Assembly (NCBI GenBank): GCA_904502225.1
Contig: CAJGDO010000019.1
Location: forward strand, 1-23,636
Direction of reading: 5' to 3'
DNA length: 23,636 bases
Source: an uncultured Clostridia bacterium
GTDB taxonomy: Bacteria; Bacillota; Clostridia; Christensenellales; Borkfalkiaceae
In this document: in pieces, positions 15,060 to 23,138 of the stretch
Layout of the letters: every line of letters starts with the position of its first letter
Position numbering within the stretch: position 1 is the stretch's first letter
Program-made: the position numbers and the translations under genes
The notes under the pieces: generated by a model
Databases searched by the model: none
Seen by the model: the letters and a program-made list of their open reading frames with translations, nothing else
What the model was told of the DNA's origin: nothing

Positions 15060-17270
15060 TTATTCGTTCCACCAATCGCCAACAATATTTGTTGGCGATT
15101 TAATTTTGCTTAAAACAATTTCCTTTCCATAATAGGTTTTATTATCGCAAGAGTAGTAGGGTATAACAGAATAAGTGTAGGTTCTGTTTTCTTTAATTTC
15201 TTTATCAATAAAAATGCTTTTATTATTGTTTTTAGTATCATATACTTTAACTTTTTTTCCGTTTTCTTCTCTAAAAACAAGTGCATCATAGTATTGTGTC
15301 AGACATAATCGTATCTCGATACTATTGTTATTTACTAATATTTGTGGCTTTTCAATCATAGGGGAAGAAAACCGTGAAGATTTTTGCAAACTGTTTATCT
15401 TGCCTTTAATTAAGGTTTTGATTTTATATCTATTTGGCGATATTTCATCTGCCAAAACTATTTTACCATTTTCTTCATAACTAATTTTATCAATATAAAC
15501 TTGATTAACCTTATCAGATAATTCTATTTCTTCTTTAACGCCTTTGTCATAGATAATGTCGTTCCAAATTTGGCTTGAAATTATAGCAGGGGTGTTGCCA
15601 CCCGTTATAGAGTTATCCAAAAATGAATTTTCTTTATTTCCAATCCAAACCCCTAAAATATGGTTGGCGTTATATGAAATTGTGTAAGCATCAGTGTTTG
15701 CTTTTTCATAACCAACAGTTCCCGTTTTTGCGTACAATGTTTTATTACAAAATGACAACTTTTTAGCAGTGCCATTTTTTACGTTATTTTGCATCATATC
15801 GTTCATTATTGAAATGGTTGCCTCATCAAAAACTTTTTCTTTTTTTACTGTATCTTGATATATAACTTTTCCTTTATTATCAACAATTTTTTTAATAAAT
15901 TTAGGCGAAGAATAATAACCATTATCGTTGAAAACCGAATATGCACTTGTGATTTCAGAGAGTTTAACGCCTTTATCGAAAGAACCCAGTGCTAAAACTA
16001 GTGAATTATCGCTATTTGATAGTGGAATATTTAATTTTTTAAGATAACTAGTCGCTTTTTCAACTCCAACGTAGTTTAATAGTTTGACTGCACAAACGTT
16101 AGAACTTACAGAAAGAGAATCCTTAACCGAAAGGTTGCCGTAATATTGATTATTAAAATTTTTAGGTGTATAACCGTTAAAATCGGTTTTTTCATCTAAA
16201 ATTTTTGTTGCTGAATGCACTAAATCTAATTCGATTGCAGGAGCATAAGAAACAAGAGGTTTTATTACCGAACCTAATTGGCGTTGAACGTCGCCACAAG
16301 TTGAAAAATAAGCGTTTACTTGACCATTTTTGTTTATCAAAACAGCAGATTTGTGTGCATCTACTGTGTTATTTCTTAATTTATTTTCTAAATTATTTTG
16401 CAATTCAGTGTCGCAATAGGTATAAATTTTTAACGATTTTGCGTCATAAGGCGATCTGCTTATAATTTCGTTCAATTCTTGTTTTGCCATATAATAATAG
16501 CCGTGATTAACGCTATTTGTCTGGCAAACTTCAACGTTTTTATTATAATTTTGATTAAATTGCTGTTTACTAATATAACCTTGCGATAACATTTGCTTTA
16601 AGACAACGTCCTTTCGTTGCATACATTTTTCATAGTTTTTATAAGGTGAATAATAACTCGGTGCATTTATTAAGCCAGCAAGCATTGCACTTTGGTTTAT
16701 AGACAAATCTTCAACGCTTTGATTAAAGTATAACTTACTGGCGTTTTTTATTCCATAAGTGTTTTCGCCAAAATAAATTGTGTTTAAATATTTTTCTAAA
16801 ATTTCTTTTTTTGTATATTTTTTCTCAAGTTGTTTTGCAAGTTTAATTTCAATAAGTTTTCGCTTTATAGTTTTTTCATTTGATAGGTGCGTGTTTTTAA
16901 TTAATTGTTGACTGATGGTCGACGCACCTTCCTTAAAAGTAAAACTTTTAACGTTGTTTAAGGTTGCTCTTAAAAGGCCTTTATAATCAATGCCGTTATG
17001 GTTATAAAATCTTTTATCTTCTATCGAAACAAAAGCGTTTAGGGTATGTGGCATAATTAAGTCAATTTCAACCAAATTTCTTCCGTTAGATTGTTCTAAA
17101 ATTGCAGAATAATCGTTGTCATAAAAGGTTAAACTTCTATCAAAACTGATTAATTTTTCAGTGTCAAGGTTGATGTTTGCTGTAATTGAGTTTACATAAA
17201 TAATAAAACCCAAAATAAAAATTAAAACTAAACCAAATATCAAAATAAAAATTTTCAACGCTTTTTTCAT
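15060..17270 (-). CDS. Class A penicillin-binding protein (glycosyltransferase/transpeptidase)
   Basis: Bifunctional peptidoglycan synthase, 736 aa, with an N-terminal membrane anchor at about 6-26. The GT51 domain carries EDKRFYNHNGID with catalytic Glu84, GASTISQQLIKN at 115-126 and EILEKYLNTIYFGENTYG at 156-173. The transpeptidase domain has SxxK as SVIK (334-337), SSN (389-391) and KTG (515-517), so all three motifs are intact. A C-terminal tail after about 600 ends in a beta-rich, fibronectin-III-like stretch (TYTYSVIPYY). I start at 17270: an upstream ATG at 17330 adds hydrophobic residues but lies beyond the putative -10. No Shine-Dalgarno is seen. It converges on thiI with 5 nt between stop codons. 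Confidence 0.93.
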   Translation of the reverse strand: MKKALKIFILIFGLVLIFILGFIIYVNSITANINLDTEKLISFDRSLTFYDNDYSAILEQSNGRNLVEIDLIMPHTLNAFVSIEDKRFYNHNGIDYKGLLRATLNNVKSFTFKEGASTISQQLIKNTHLSNEKTIKRKLIEIKLAKQLEKKYTKKEILEKYLNTIYFGENTYGIKNASKLYFNQSVEDLSINQSAMLAGLINAPSYYSPYKNYEKCMQRKDVVLKQMLSQGYISKQQFNQNYNKNVEVCQTNSVNHGYYYMAKQELNEIISRSPYDAKSLKIYTYCDTELQNNLENKLRNNTVDAHKSAVLINKNGQVNAYFSTCGDVQRQLGSVIKPLVSYAPAIELDLVHSATKILDEKTDFNGYTPKNFNNQYYGNLSVKDSLSVSSNVCAVKLLNYVGVEKATSYLKKLNIPLSNSDNSLVLALGSFDKGVKLSEITSAYSVFNDNGYYSSPKFIKKIVDNKGKVIYQDTVKKEKVFDEATISIMNDMMQNNVKNGTAKKLSFCNKTLYAKTGTVGYEKANTDAYTISYNANHILGVWIGNKENSFLDNSITGGNTPAIISSQIWNDIIYDKGVKEEIELSDKVNQVYIDKISYEENGKIVLADEISPNRYKIKTLIKGKINSLQKSSRFSSPMIEKPQILVNNNSIEIRLCLTQYYDALVFREENGKKVKVYDTKNNNKSIFIDKEIKENRTYTYSVIPYYSCDNKTYYGKEIVLSKIKSPTNIVGDWWNE
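15074..15107 (+). terminator. Terminator of the thiI operon inside the convergent PBP gene
   Basis: AATCGCCAACAA (15074-15085) is a perfect 12-bp match to TTGTTGGCGATT (15089-15100) around a TAT loop, followed by TAATTTT. The arms code, on the other strand, for the PBP C-terminus (PTNIVGDW). The T-tract favours the plus strand, so it most likely ends thiI transcripts; on the minus strand no T-tract follows. Confidence 0.7.
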
Positions 17271-17298
17271 ATAATTTAGTATGTAAAAGTGGATATAT

Positions 17299-17330
17299 AT
17301 TATACAAATAAGCATTTTATAAATTGACAA
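17299..17330 (-). promoter_or_regulatory. Possible promoter of the PBP gene, overlapping the miaB promoter
   Basis: On the minus strand a perfect TATAAT (17304 to 17299) would start transcription near 17292, about 22 nt before the chosen ATG. The best -35, TTGTCA (17330 to 17325), is 20 nt away, longer than ideal, and overlaps the miaB -35 on the other strand. Low confidence in the pairing; the -10 alone is convincing. Confidence 0.4.
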
Positions 17331-17352
17331 ATATATAATAATAAGTTATTAT
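17324..17352 (+). promoter_or_regulatory. SigA-type promoter of miaB-mutS-mutL-miaA
   Basis: TTGACA (17324-17329), a 17-nt spacer and TATTAT (17347-17352). The expected start point is about 17359-17360, which coincides with the first miaB ATG at 17360, so the mRNA may be leaderless. Confidence 0.7.
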
Positions 17353-17359
17353 ATATACT

Positions 17360-18685
17360 ATGAGTACTAAAATGAAGAAATATTATATAACTACATATGG
17401 CTGTCAAATGAACGTGCACGAGTCTGAAAAACTTGCAGGTATTTTAACTTCGTTAGGATATAGTGCGTCAGAATGTGAAAAAGATGCGGACATTATACTG
17501 TTTAATACTTGTTGCATAAGAGAAAATGCAGAAGACAGGGCGGACGGAAATATTGGGGCATTAAAGAAACTTAAAAAACAAAATAAGGATTTAATTGTTG
17601 CAGTCGGCGGATGTATGACCCAACAAAAAGGTTATGCAGAACAATTAATTAAAAAATTCCCTTTTATTGATATAATTTTTGGAACACATAATTTAGAAGA
17701 TTTTAAAACGCTTTTGCAAAAAAAACTTTTACAAAAAAAACCTGTGCTTGAAATCTTGGAAAAAGAGCAACAAATAAAAGAAGGAACGCCAAAAACAAGA
17801 ACAAGTTTCCCAAATGCGTGGGTTAATATCACTTATGGTTGCAACAATTTCTGTACGTATTGTATCGTCCCTTACGTTAGGGGTAGAGAAAGAAGTAGAA
17901 AATTAGTCGATATTGTCAATGAGTGCAAAGAGTTAATAAATGAAGGCTATAAAGAAATAACCTTGCTTGGTCAAAACGTAAACTCTTACGGAAACGATTT
18001 AGGGGACGTTGATTTTGCCGATTTAATAACCGAAATATCAAAGATTGATAAAAAGTTTAGGCTTGGTTTTATGACAAACCACCCAAAAGATTTGTCTGAA
18101 AAATTAATAAAGGCTCTTGCAAACAGCGATAAAGTGTGCAAAAGAATACATTTGCCAATTCAAGCCGGTTCAAATAGGATTCTAAAACTTATGAACCGAA
18201 AATACACAAGGGAAGACTATTTTGATAAAATTGATTTGTTAAGAAAATATATCCCAGATATTGCAATCACTTCTGATATTATGGTTGGGTTCCCAACCGA
18301 AACAGAAGAAGATTTTTTAGATACTGTTGACGTGGTTAATCGAATTGGTTTTGCAGGGGCATTTACCTTTGTTTATTCAAGGCGAAAAGGTACGCCAGCC
18401 GATAAAATGGACGGGCAGGTTGATGAAAACGTTTCAAAAGAACGTATTATGAAATTGATTGATTTGCAAAATTCAATAAATAGGAAACAATCTGAAAATT
18501 ATATTGGCAAGGTTGTTGAAGTGCTTTGCGAAGGTTTTGACCAAAAGAAAAATATGTATCTTGGCCGTGATACTTATGGCAGAATGCTTTATTTTGAGGG
18601 TAATGAACAAGATTTAGGGGAATTTGTTTCAGTTAAAGTCCTTTCAGCAGGCGGAATTTCCCTTATGGGACAAAAAGTTAATTAA
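17360..18685 (+). CDS. miaB: tRNA-2-methylthio-N6-dimethylallyladenosine synthase MiaB
   Basis: Radical SAM methylthiotransferase, 441 aa, converting i6A37 to ms2i6A37 in tRNAs that read UNN codons. The N-terminal UPF0004 domain binds a second cluster through Cys15 (TTYGCQMN), Cys51 and Cys85. The radical SAM motif is GCNNFCTYC with Cys161, Cys165 and Cys168, followed by PYVRGRERSR, and a C-terminal TRAM domain covers about 375-441. A 15-nt tandem duplication at 17711-17740 encodes LQKKLLQKK in a variable linker. The ATG at 17360 falls at the predicted transcript start; the next in-frame ATG is 17372, and neither has a Shine-Dalgarno. mutS follows after 14 nt. Confidence 0.97.
   Translation: MSTKMKKYYITTYGCQMNVHESEKLAGILTSLGYSASECEKDADIILFNTCCIRENAEDRADGNIGALKKLKKQNKDLIVAVGGCMTQQKGYAEQLIKKFPFIDIIFGTHNLEDFKTLLQKKLLQKKPVLEILEKEQQIKEGTPKTRTSFPNAWVNITYGCNNFCTYCIVPYVRGRERSRKLVDIVNECKELINEGYKEITLLGQNVNSYGNDLGDVDFADLITEISKIDKKFRLGFMTNHPKDLSEKLIKALANSDKVCKRIHLPIQAGSNRILKLMNRKYTREDYFDKIDLLRKYIPDIAITSDIMVGFPTETEEDFLDTVDVVNRIGFAGAFTFVYSRRKGTPADKMDGQVDENVSKERIMKLIDLQNSINRKQSENYIGKVVEVLCEGFDQKKNMYLGRDTYGRMLYFEGNEQDLGEFVSVKVLSAGGISLMGQKVN
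17711..17740 (+). repeat. 15-nt tandem duplication in miaB
   Basis: Two adjacent copies of CTTTTGCAAAAAAAA, the second with one G-to-A change, add five residues (repeated LLQKK) in frame. Each ends in a run of eight A's. Confidence 0.85.
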
Positions 18686-18699
18686 AAAGTGGGTTAATT

Positions 18700-21282
18700 A
18701 TGAATGATTTATCACCAATGATGAAACATTATTTAAGCGTTAAAGAAGAATACAAGGATTGCATTGTTTTTTATCGCCTTGGCGATTTTTACGAAATGTT
18801 TTTCGATGATGCGATAAAAGCATCAAAACTCCTTGACTTAACCTTAACGGGCAGAAATTGTGGGTTAGAAGAAAGGGCACCAATGTGTGGTGTTCCGTTT
18901 CACGCTGCCGACTTATATATTTCAAAACTTCTCTCTTGTGGCGAAAAGGTTGCAATTTGTGAGCAAACCACCGAGCCAAATGGAAAGGAATTGGTAAATA
19001 GAGAAGTTGTTAGAGTAGCAACAGCAGGCACGATTACAAATAATGAACTTATAAACGAAAAATCAAACAATTATCTTGCGTCAATTTATGCAAAAAATAA
19101 CCAACTTGCTTTGGCGTGGGCAGACATTTCAACGGGTGAATTTTTTGTTAAAAAATTTACAAGCGAAAAGTCAAATAACGAGTTGCTTGACGCTTTGGTT
19201 AGAGTAAGCCCTGTTGAAATTATTACTAATGAATATTTGAGCGAAAAGTTTGCCGACTTGCCATTGGTGAAGCACGGAATTTTGCCTAAATTTAGCAGTT
19301 TTACTGAAAGTGAATTCAATTTAAATAATGCAACAGCAGTTCTTAAAAAACAGTTTAACATTTTGAACTTTAATGCTTTTGGTATTGAAGATGAAACAGA
19401 GTGCATTTGTGCTTGCGGGGCACTTGTGTCTTACTTAAATCAAACCCAAAAGCAAACGTTAATTAATATAAATAAAATAAAGCGTGAAAACGATAATGAC
19501 GTTATGGCACTTGATATTAACGCAATTCGCAATCTAGAATTGGTTAAAACTATTCGTGACGGAAAAACTTACGGCTCACTTCTTTGGCTATTAGATAAAA
19601 CCAAAACAAGTATGGGGGCAAGAAAACTTCAAAACCTTATTTTATCGCCATTATTAAACAAGGAAAAAATAAATTATAGGCTTGATGCTGTTGAATGCTT
19701 GTTTAACGCAACTTTAACAAGGCAAACATTAACAAACTTGTTGTCTTCAATTAGGGACGTTCAACGTTTAACGGGCAAAATTTCAGGCGGGAACGTTTTG
19801 CCAAGAGATTGTTTGGCATTAAAGACTTCTTTAGAAGTTTTACCAAGCCTTAAATTTAATTTGTTGGGGTTAAACTCTGACTTTATCAACAGTTTATTGG
19901 CTGATATATATGATTTTAACCAAACAGTTGAACTTATTGCTAACGCAATCGTTGATGAGCCACCTTCAAATATGAAAGACGGTGGGTATATTAAAGAAGG
20001 GTTTAACCAAGAATTAGACGATTTGCGTAGTTTAGGCAAAAATAGCAAGAGTACAATTGCTAAAATTGAGAATGAAGAGCGTGAAAAGACGGGAATTAAA
20101 ACGCTTAAAATAGGCTACAATAGAGTTTTTGGATATTATATTGAAGTCACAAACTCGTTTAAGGATAAAGTGCCTTATGAATATCAAAGAAAGCAAACGC
20201 TTTCTAATGCAGAGCGTTATATAACCGACGAGTTAAAAGAATTAGAAATTAAAATTTTATCAAGCGAAGAAAAGGCTTTGCAACTTGAAGCCAACTTATA
20301 TAACACGATTAAAGAGCATTTAAGGTCAATTATCGATAGATTGCAATTAACTTCCGATTCCATTGCTGAAATTGACGTTATAAACGCTTTAGCAACGGTT
20401 GCAAAGGAAAATAATTATTGCAAGCCTGAAATTTTGGACTTTGGCAATAGGTTAAATATCATTGATGGTAGACACCCTGTTGTTGAAAAAATTTCAAAGC
20501 AGAAGTTTATTCCTAACGATTGCGTTTTAGATAATGATGAGAATAGAACGGTGATTTTAACAGGGCCAAATATGGCTGGTAAAAGTACTTATATGCGACA
20601 AATTGCATTGATAACCTTAATGGCACAAATTGGCAGTTTTGTGCCTGCAAAACACGCAGAAATCCCTATAAGCGATAGGATTTTCACCAGAATTGGTGCA
20701 AGTGACAACCTTATCTCTGACCAAAGTACTTTTATGGTTGAAATGTCTGAAATGGCAAGCATCTTAAACAATGCAACCGAAAACAGCATTTTAATTTTAG
20801 ACGAAATTGGAAGGGGAACTAGCACTTACGACGGGTTGAGTATTGCTTGGGCTGTTGTTGAATATATTACAAAAAATATTAAAGCAAGAACGCTTTTTGC
20901 AACACATTATCACGAACTAACCGAACTCGAAGGCGTTTTAGATGGCGTTAAGAATTATAAAGTGACCGTTAAAGAATTGCAAGGCGGAATTGTGTTTATG
21001 CGTAAAATTATGCGTGGTGGCACTAATAGAAGTTTTGGTATTGAGGTTGCTGACCTTGCTGGTGTGGATAAACCAATTATAGATAGAGCAAAACAAATTC
21101 TTAAAAAATTAGAAAATTCAAGCATTTCGTTTAGTCAAAATAAAAATCTAAATAGTTCGGTTGAAAAGATAGAAATGACCGAAGTTGAAAAAATTATAAG
21201 CGAACTTGACTTTAATAATTTATCACCAATGCAAGCGTTTAATGTTTTGTTCGATTTGCAAGAAAAAATTAAGGATAAATAA
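18700..21282 (+). CDS. mutS: DNA mismatch repair protein MutS
   Basis: 860 aa, the full usual length. The dimer recognises mismatches and small loops and recruits MutL. The mismatch-reading Phe-X-Glu is F30-Y31-E32 in GDFYEMFFDDA. Domains run mismatch-binding, connector, lever and clamp (about 260-560), and ATPase with Walker A GPNMAGKST at 622-630, Walker B LDEIGRGTS around 700-708 and FATHYHELTEL. The C-terminal tail is short and ends in a helical segment (PMQAFNVLFDLQEKIK), the family's tetramer/dimer region. The Shine-Dalgarno is weak. mutL starts 2 nt after the stop. Confidence 0.98.
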   Translation: MNDLSPMMKHYLSVKEEYKDCIVFYRLGDFYEMFFDDAIKASKLLDLTLTGRNCGLEERAPMCGVPFHAADLYISKLLSCGEKVAICEQTTEPNGKELVNREVVRVATAGTITNNELINEKSNNYLASIYAKNNQLALAWADISTGEFFVKKFTSEKSNNELLDALVRVSPVEIITNEYLSEKFADLPLVKHGILPKFSSFTESEFNLNNATAVLKKQFNILNFNAFGIEDETECICACGALVSYLNQTQKQTLININKIKRENDNDVMALDINAIRNLELVKTIRDGKTYGSLLWLLDKTKTSMGARKLQNLILSPLLNKEKINYRLDAVECLFNATLTRQTLTNLLSSIRDVQRLTGKISGGNVLPRDCLALKTSLEVLPSLKFNLLGLNSDFINSLLADIYDFNQTVELIANAIVDEPPSNMKDGGYIKEGFNQELDDLRSLGKNSKSTIAKIENEEREKTGIKTLKIGYNRVFGYYIEVTNSFKDKVPYEYQRKQTLSNAERYITDELKELEIKILSSEEKALQLEANLYNTIKEHLRSIIDRLQLTSDSIAEIDVINALATVAKENNYCKPEILDFGNRLNIIDGRHPVVEKISKQKFIPNDCVLDNDENRTVILTGPNMAGKSTYMRQIALITLMAQIGSFVPAKHAEIPISDRIFTRIGASDNLISDQSTFMVEMSEMASILNNATENSILILDEIGRGTSTYDGLSIAWAVVEYITKNIKARTLFATHYHELTELEGVLDGVKNYKVTVKELQGGIVFMRKIMRGGTNRSFGIEVADLAGVDKPIIDRAKQILKKLENSSISFSQNKNLNSSVEKIEMTEVEKIISELDFNNLSPMQAFNVLFDLQEKIKDK

Positions 21283-21284
21283 TT

Positions 21285-23138
21285 ATGAAGATAAATTTAC
21301 TAAACAGTAAAATTTATAACAGAATAGCCGCAGGCGAGGTTGTTGAAAGGCCATTTTCAGTTGTTAAAGAACTTGTTGAAAACTCTATTGATGCAGGTGC
21401 CAAAAATATTGAAATTGAGATTGAAAACGGTGGTATTTCATTAATTAAAATTTCTGACGACGGGTTTGGTATCGAAAAAAGCGAACTCAAAAAGGCTTTG
21501 TTGCCACACGCAACAAGTAAAATTGCCACTCTTAAAGATTTAGATAATATTACTTCGTTAGGTTTTAGGGGTGAGGCTCTTGCAAGTATTGCTTCGGTGT
21601 CGAAAATTTCTATTTTGTCAAAACCTCAAGAACAAGAAATGGGTGCAACCATTTATGCTGACGGTGGCGAAATCTCGGCAATTACCGATGAGCCAACAAC
21701 AAACGGGACAATTATTACAGTTAAAAACTTGTTCTACAATACACCTGTTAGAGAAAAGTTTTTGCGTTCTGAAAAGTCAGAAGAAAGTGAAATTTCATCT
21801 ACCGTTGCACGTTTTATATTGGGAAATCCAACAATTTCATTTAAATACACTGCTGATGGCAAAGTTGTTTATCAATCTTTCGGTGACGGGTTTGACAGTG
21901 CTATTGCCTGTGTTTATGGCGTTAAAACAATTGATGATTGCTTTTTAGTAAATGCTAATAAAAATGGCATTCAAATTGATGGATACGTTGCAAAACACCA
22001 TTTTTCAAAAGGGAACAGAAGTTATCAAACTGCTTTCATTAATGGAAGGTTTGTGCAAAACCAAACGGTTGCATCTGCAATCTCTAATGCATATGCACCA
22101 TATATGATGAAAAGGCAATATCCTTTTTATGTTTTAAGAATAACACTTCCAAGTGAAATAGTAGACGTAAACGTACATCCAAACAAATTGGACGTACGAT
22201 TTGCAAACAACCAAATTGTTTATGGAGCCATTTATTCAGTTATTTCAAAAGTTTTAGACGGAAGTAGCGAGGCATTAAACATAATTGTAAACAATCATAA
22301 TGAAATTAAGCAAAATAATAACGAAAACATAAGCGATTATGTCAAACATAATACACAATTACCTAAAAAACCTTTAACTGTTTCTTTCCACGATTCAGAA
22401 TTTAAGGCAAGTTCGATTAAGTTTGAAGATGAAAAACCTTTAACTAATGATTGTGCCATTGATATTTTCGCTGAAAATAAATTGTTTTTAGAAAATCTTG
22501 AAAAACAAAAAGAAGAGTTAAAGAAAGCCGAACAAAAAATTGAGCAATCAACCTTAACTTCATTAAAAGAAATAAGATACGTTGGTCAAGCATTAAATTG
22601 CTATTTGATTTTTGAAGATGGGGAAGATTTATATTTTGCAGACCAACACGCAGCCCACGAAAGAATTTTGTTTGATAAACTTTGTGATGGCGTTAAAAAT
22701 ATGCAAATTGATTGTCAACCACTTTTAATTCCATACGTGTTAAATGTTAACAATGCCGAATATGACTTTTTACTTTCAAAAATGGAAGTATTAAATAAAT
22801 TAGGTATTGAAATATCAGAATTTGGCACAAACGCCTTTAAGGTTTCTGCAATTCCAACGTTTTTAGTAAATATGGATATAAAAGCCTTTTTTGATGACGT
22901 GTTATCTGATTTAAACCAATTAAAGACGTTTACCGTCAACGACCTATTGGTTGATAAATTAGCACAAAAGGCTTGCAAATCTGCAATTAAAGCAGGCGAT
23001 AAATTAAGCCAGTTAGAGATTGACGCATTACTTATAAAATTAAAAGAAAATATTGGTATAAAATGTCCACACGGCAGACCTGTTGTAATTAAAATTACCA
23101 AAATGGAAATTGATAAATGGTTCAAGAGAATAGTATAA
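21285..23138 (+). CDS. mutL: DNA mismatch repair protein MutL
   Basis: GHKL ATPase and latent nicking endonuclease of 617 aa that acts after MutS. N-terminal motifs are RIAAGEVVERPFSVVKELVE, NSIDAGA, DDGFGI and GFRGEALASIASV. A variable linker (about 330-425) is rich in Asn, Lys and Glu. The C-terminal nuclease domain has DQHAAHERILFD at 453-464, ACKSAIKAGD and CPHGRPVVIKI. The metal motif DQHA-X2-E-X4-E has Asp in place of the last Glu, a conservative change. As expected for a methyl-independent system, no mutH is seen. The RBS AAGGATA overlaps the mutS end, and miaA starts 22 nt before the mutL stop. Confidence 0.97.
   Translation: MKINLLNSKIYNRIAAGEVVERPFSVVKELVENSIDAGAKNIEIEIENGGISLIKISDDGFGIEKSELKKALLPHATSKIATLKDLDNITSLGFRGEALASIASVSKISILSKPQEQEMGATIYADGGEISAITDEPTTNGTIITVKNLFYNTPVREKFLRSEKSEESEISSTVARFILGNPTISFKYTADGKVVYQSFGDGFDSAIACVYGVKTIDDCFLVNANKNGIQIDGYVAKHHFSKGNRSYQTAFINGRFVQNQTVASAISNAYAPYMMKRQYPFYVLRITLPSEIVDVNVHPNKLDVRFANNQIVYGAIYSVISKVLDGSSEALNIIVNNHNEIKQNNNENISDYVKHNTQLPKKPLTVSFHDSEFKASSIKFEDEKPLTNDCAIDIFAENKLFLENLEKQKEELKKAEQKIEQSTLTSLKEIRYVGQALNCYLIFEDGEDLYFADQHAAHERILFDKLCDGVKNMQIDCQPLLIPYVLNVNNAEYDFLLSKMEVLNKLGIEISEFGTNAFKVSAIPTFLVNMDIKAFFDDVLSDLNQLKTFTVNDLLVDKLAQKACKSAIKAGDKLSQLEIDALLIKLKENIGIKCPHGRPVVIKITKMEIDKWFKRIV

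Noticed and set aside
17271..17330. Upstream in-frame ATG (17330) as the PBP start
   Set aside because: The extra 20 residues give a second, unusual hydrophobic N-terminus, there is no RBS, and the putative -10 lies downstream of that ATG.
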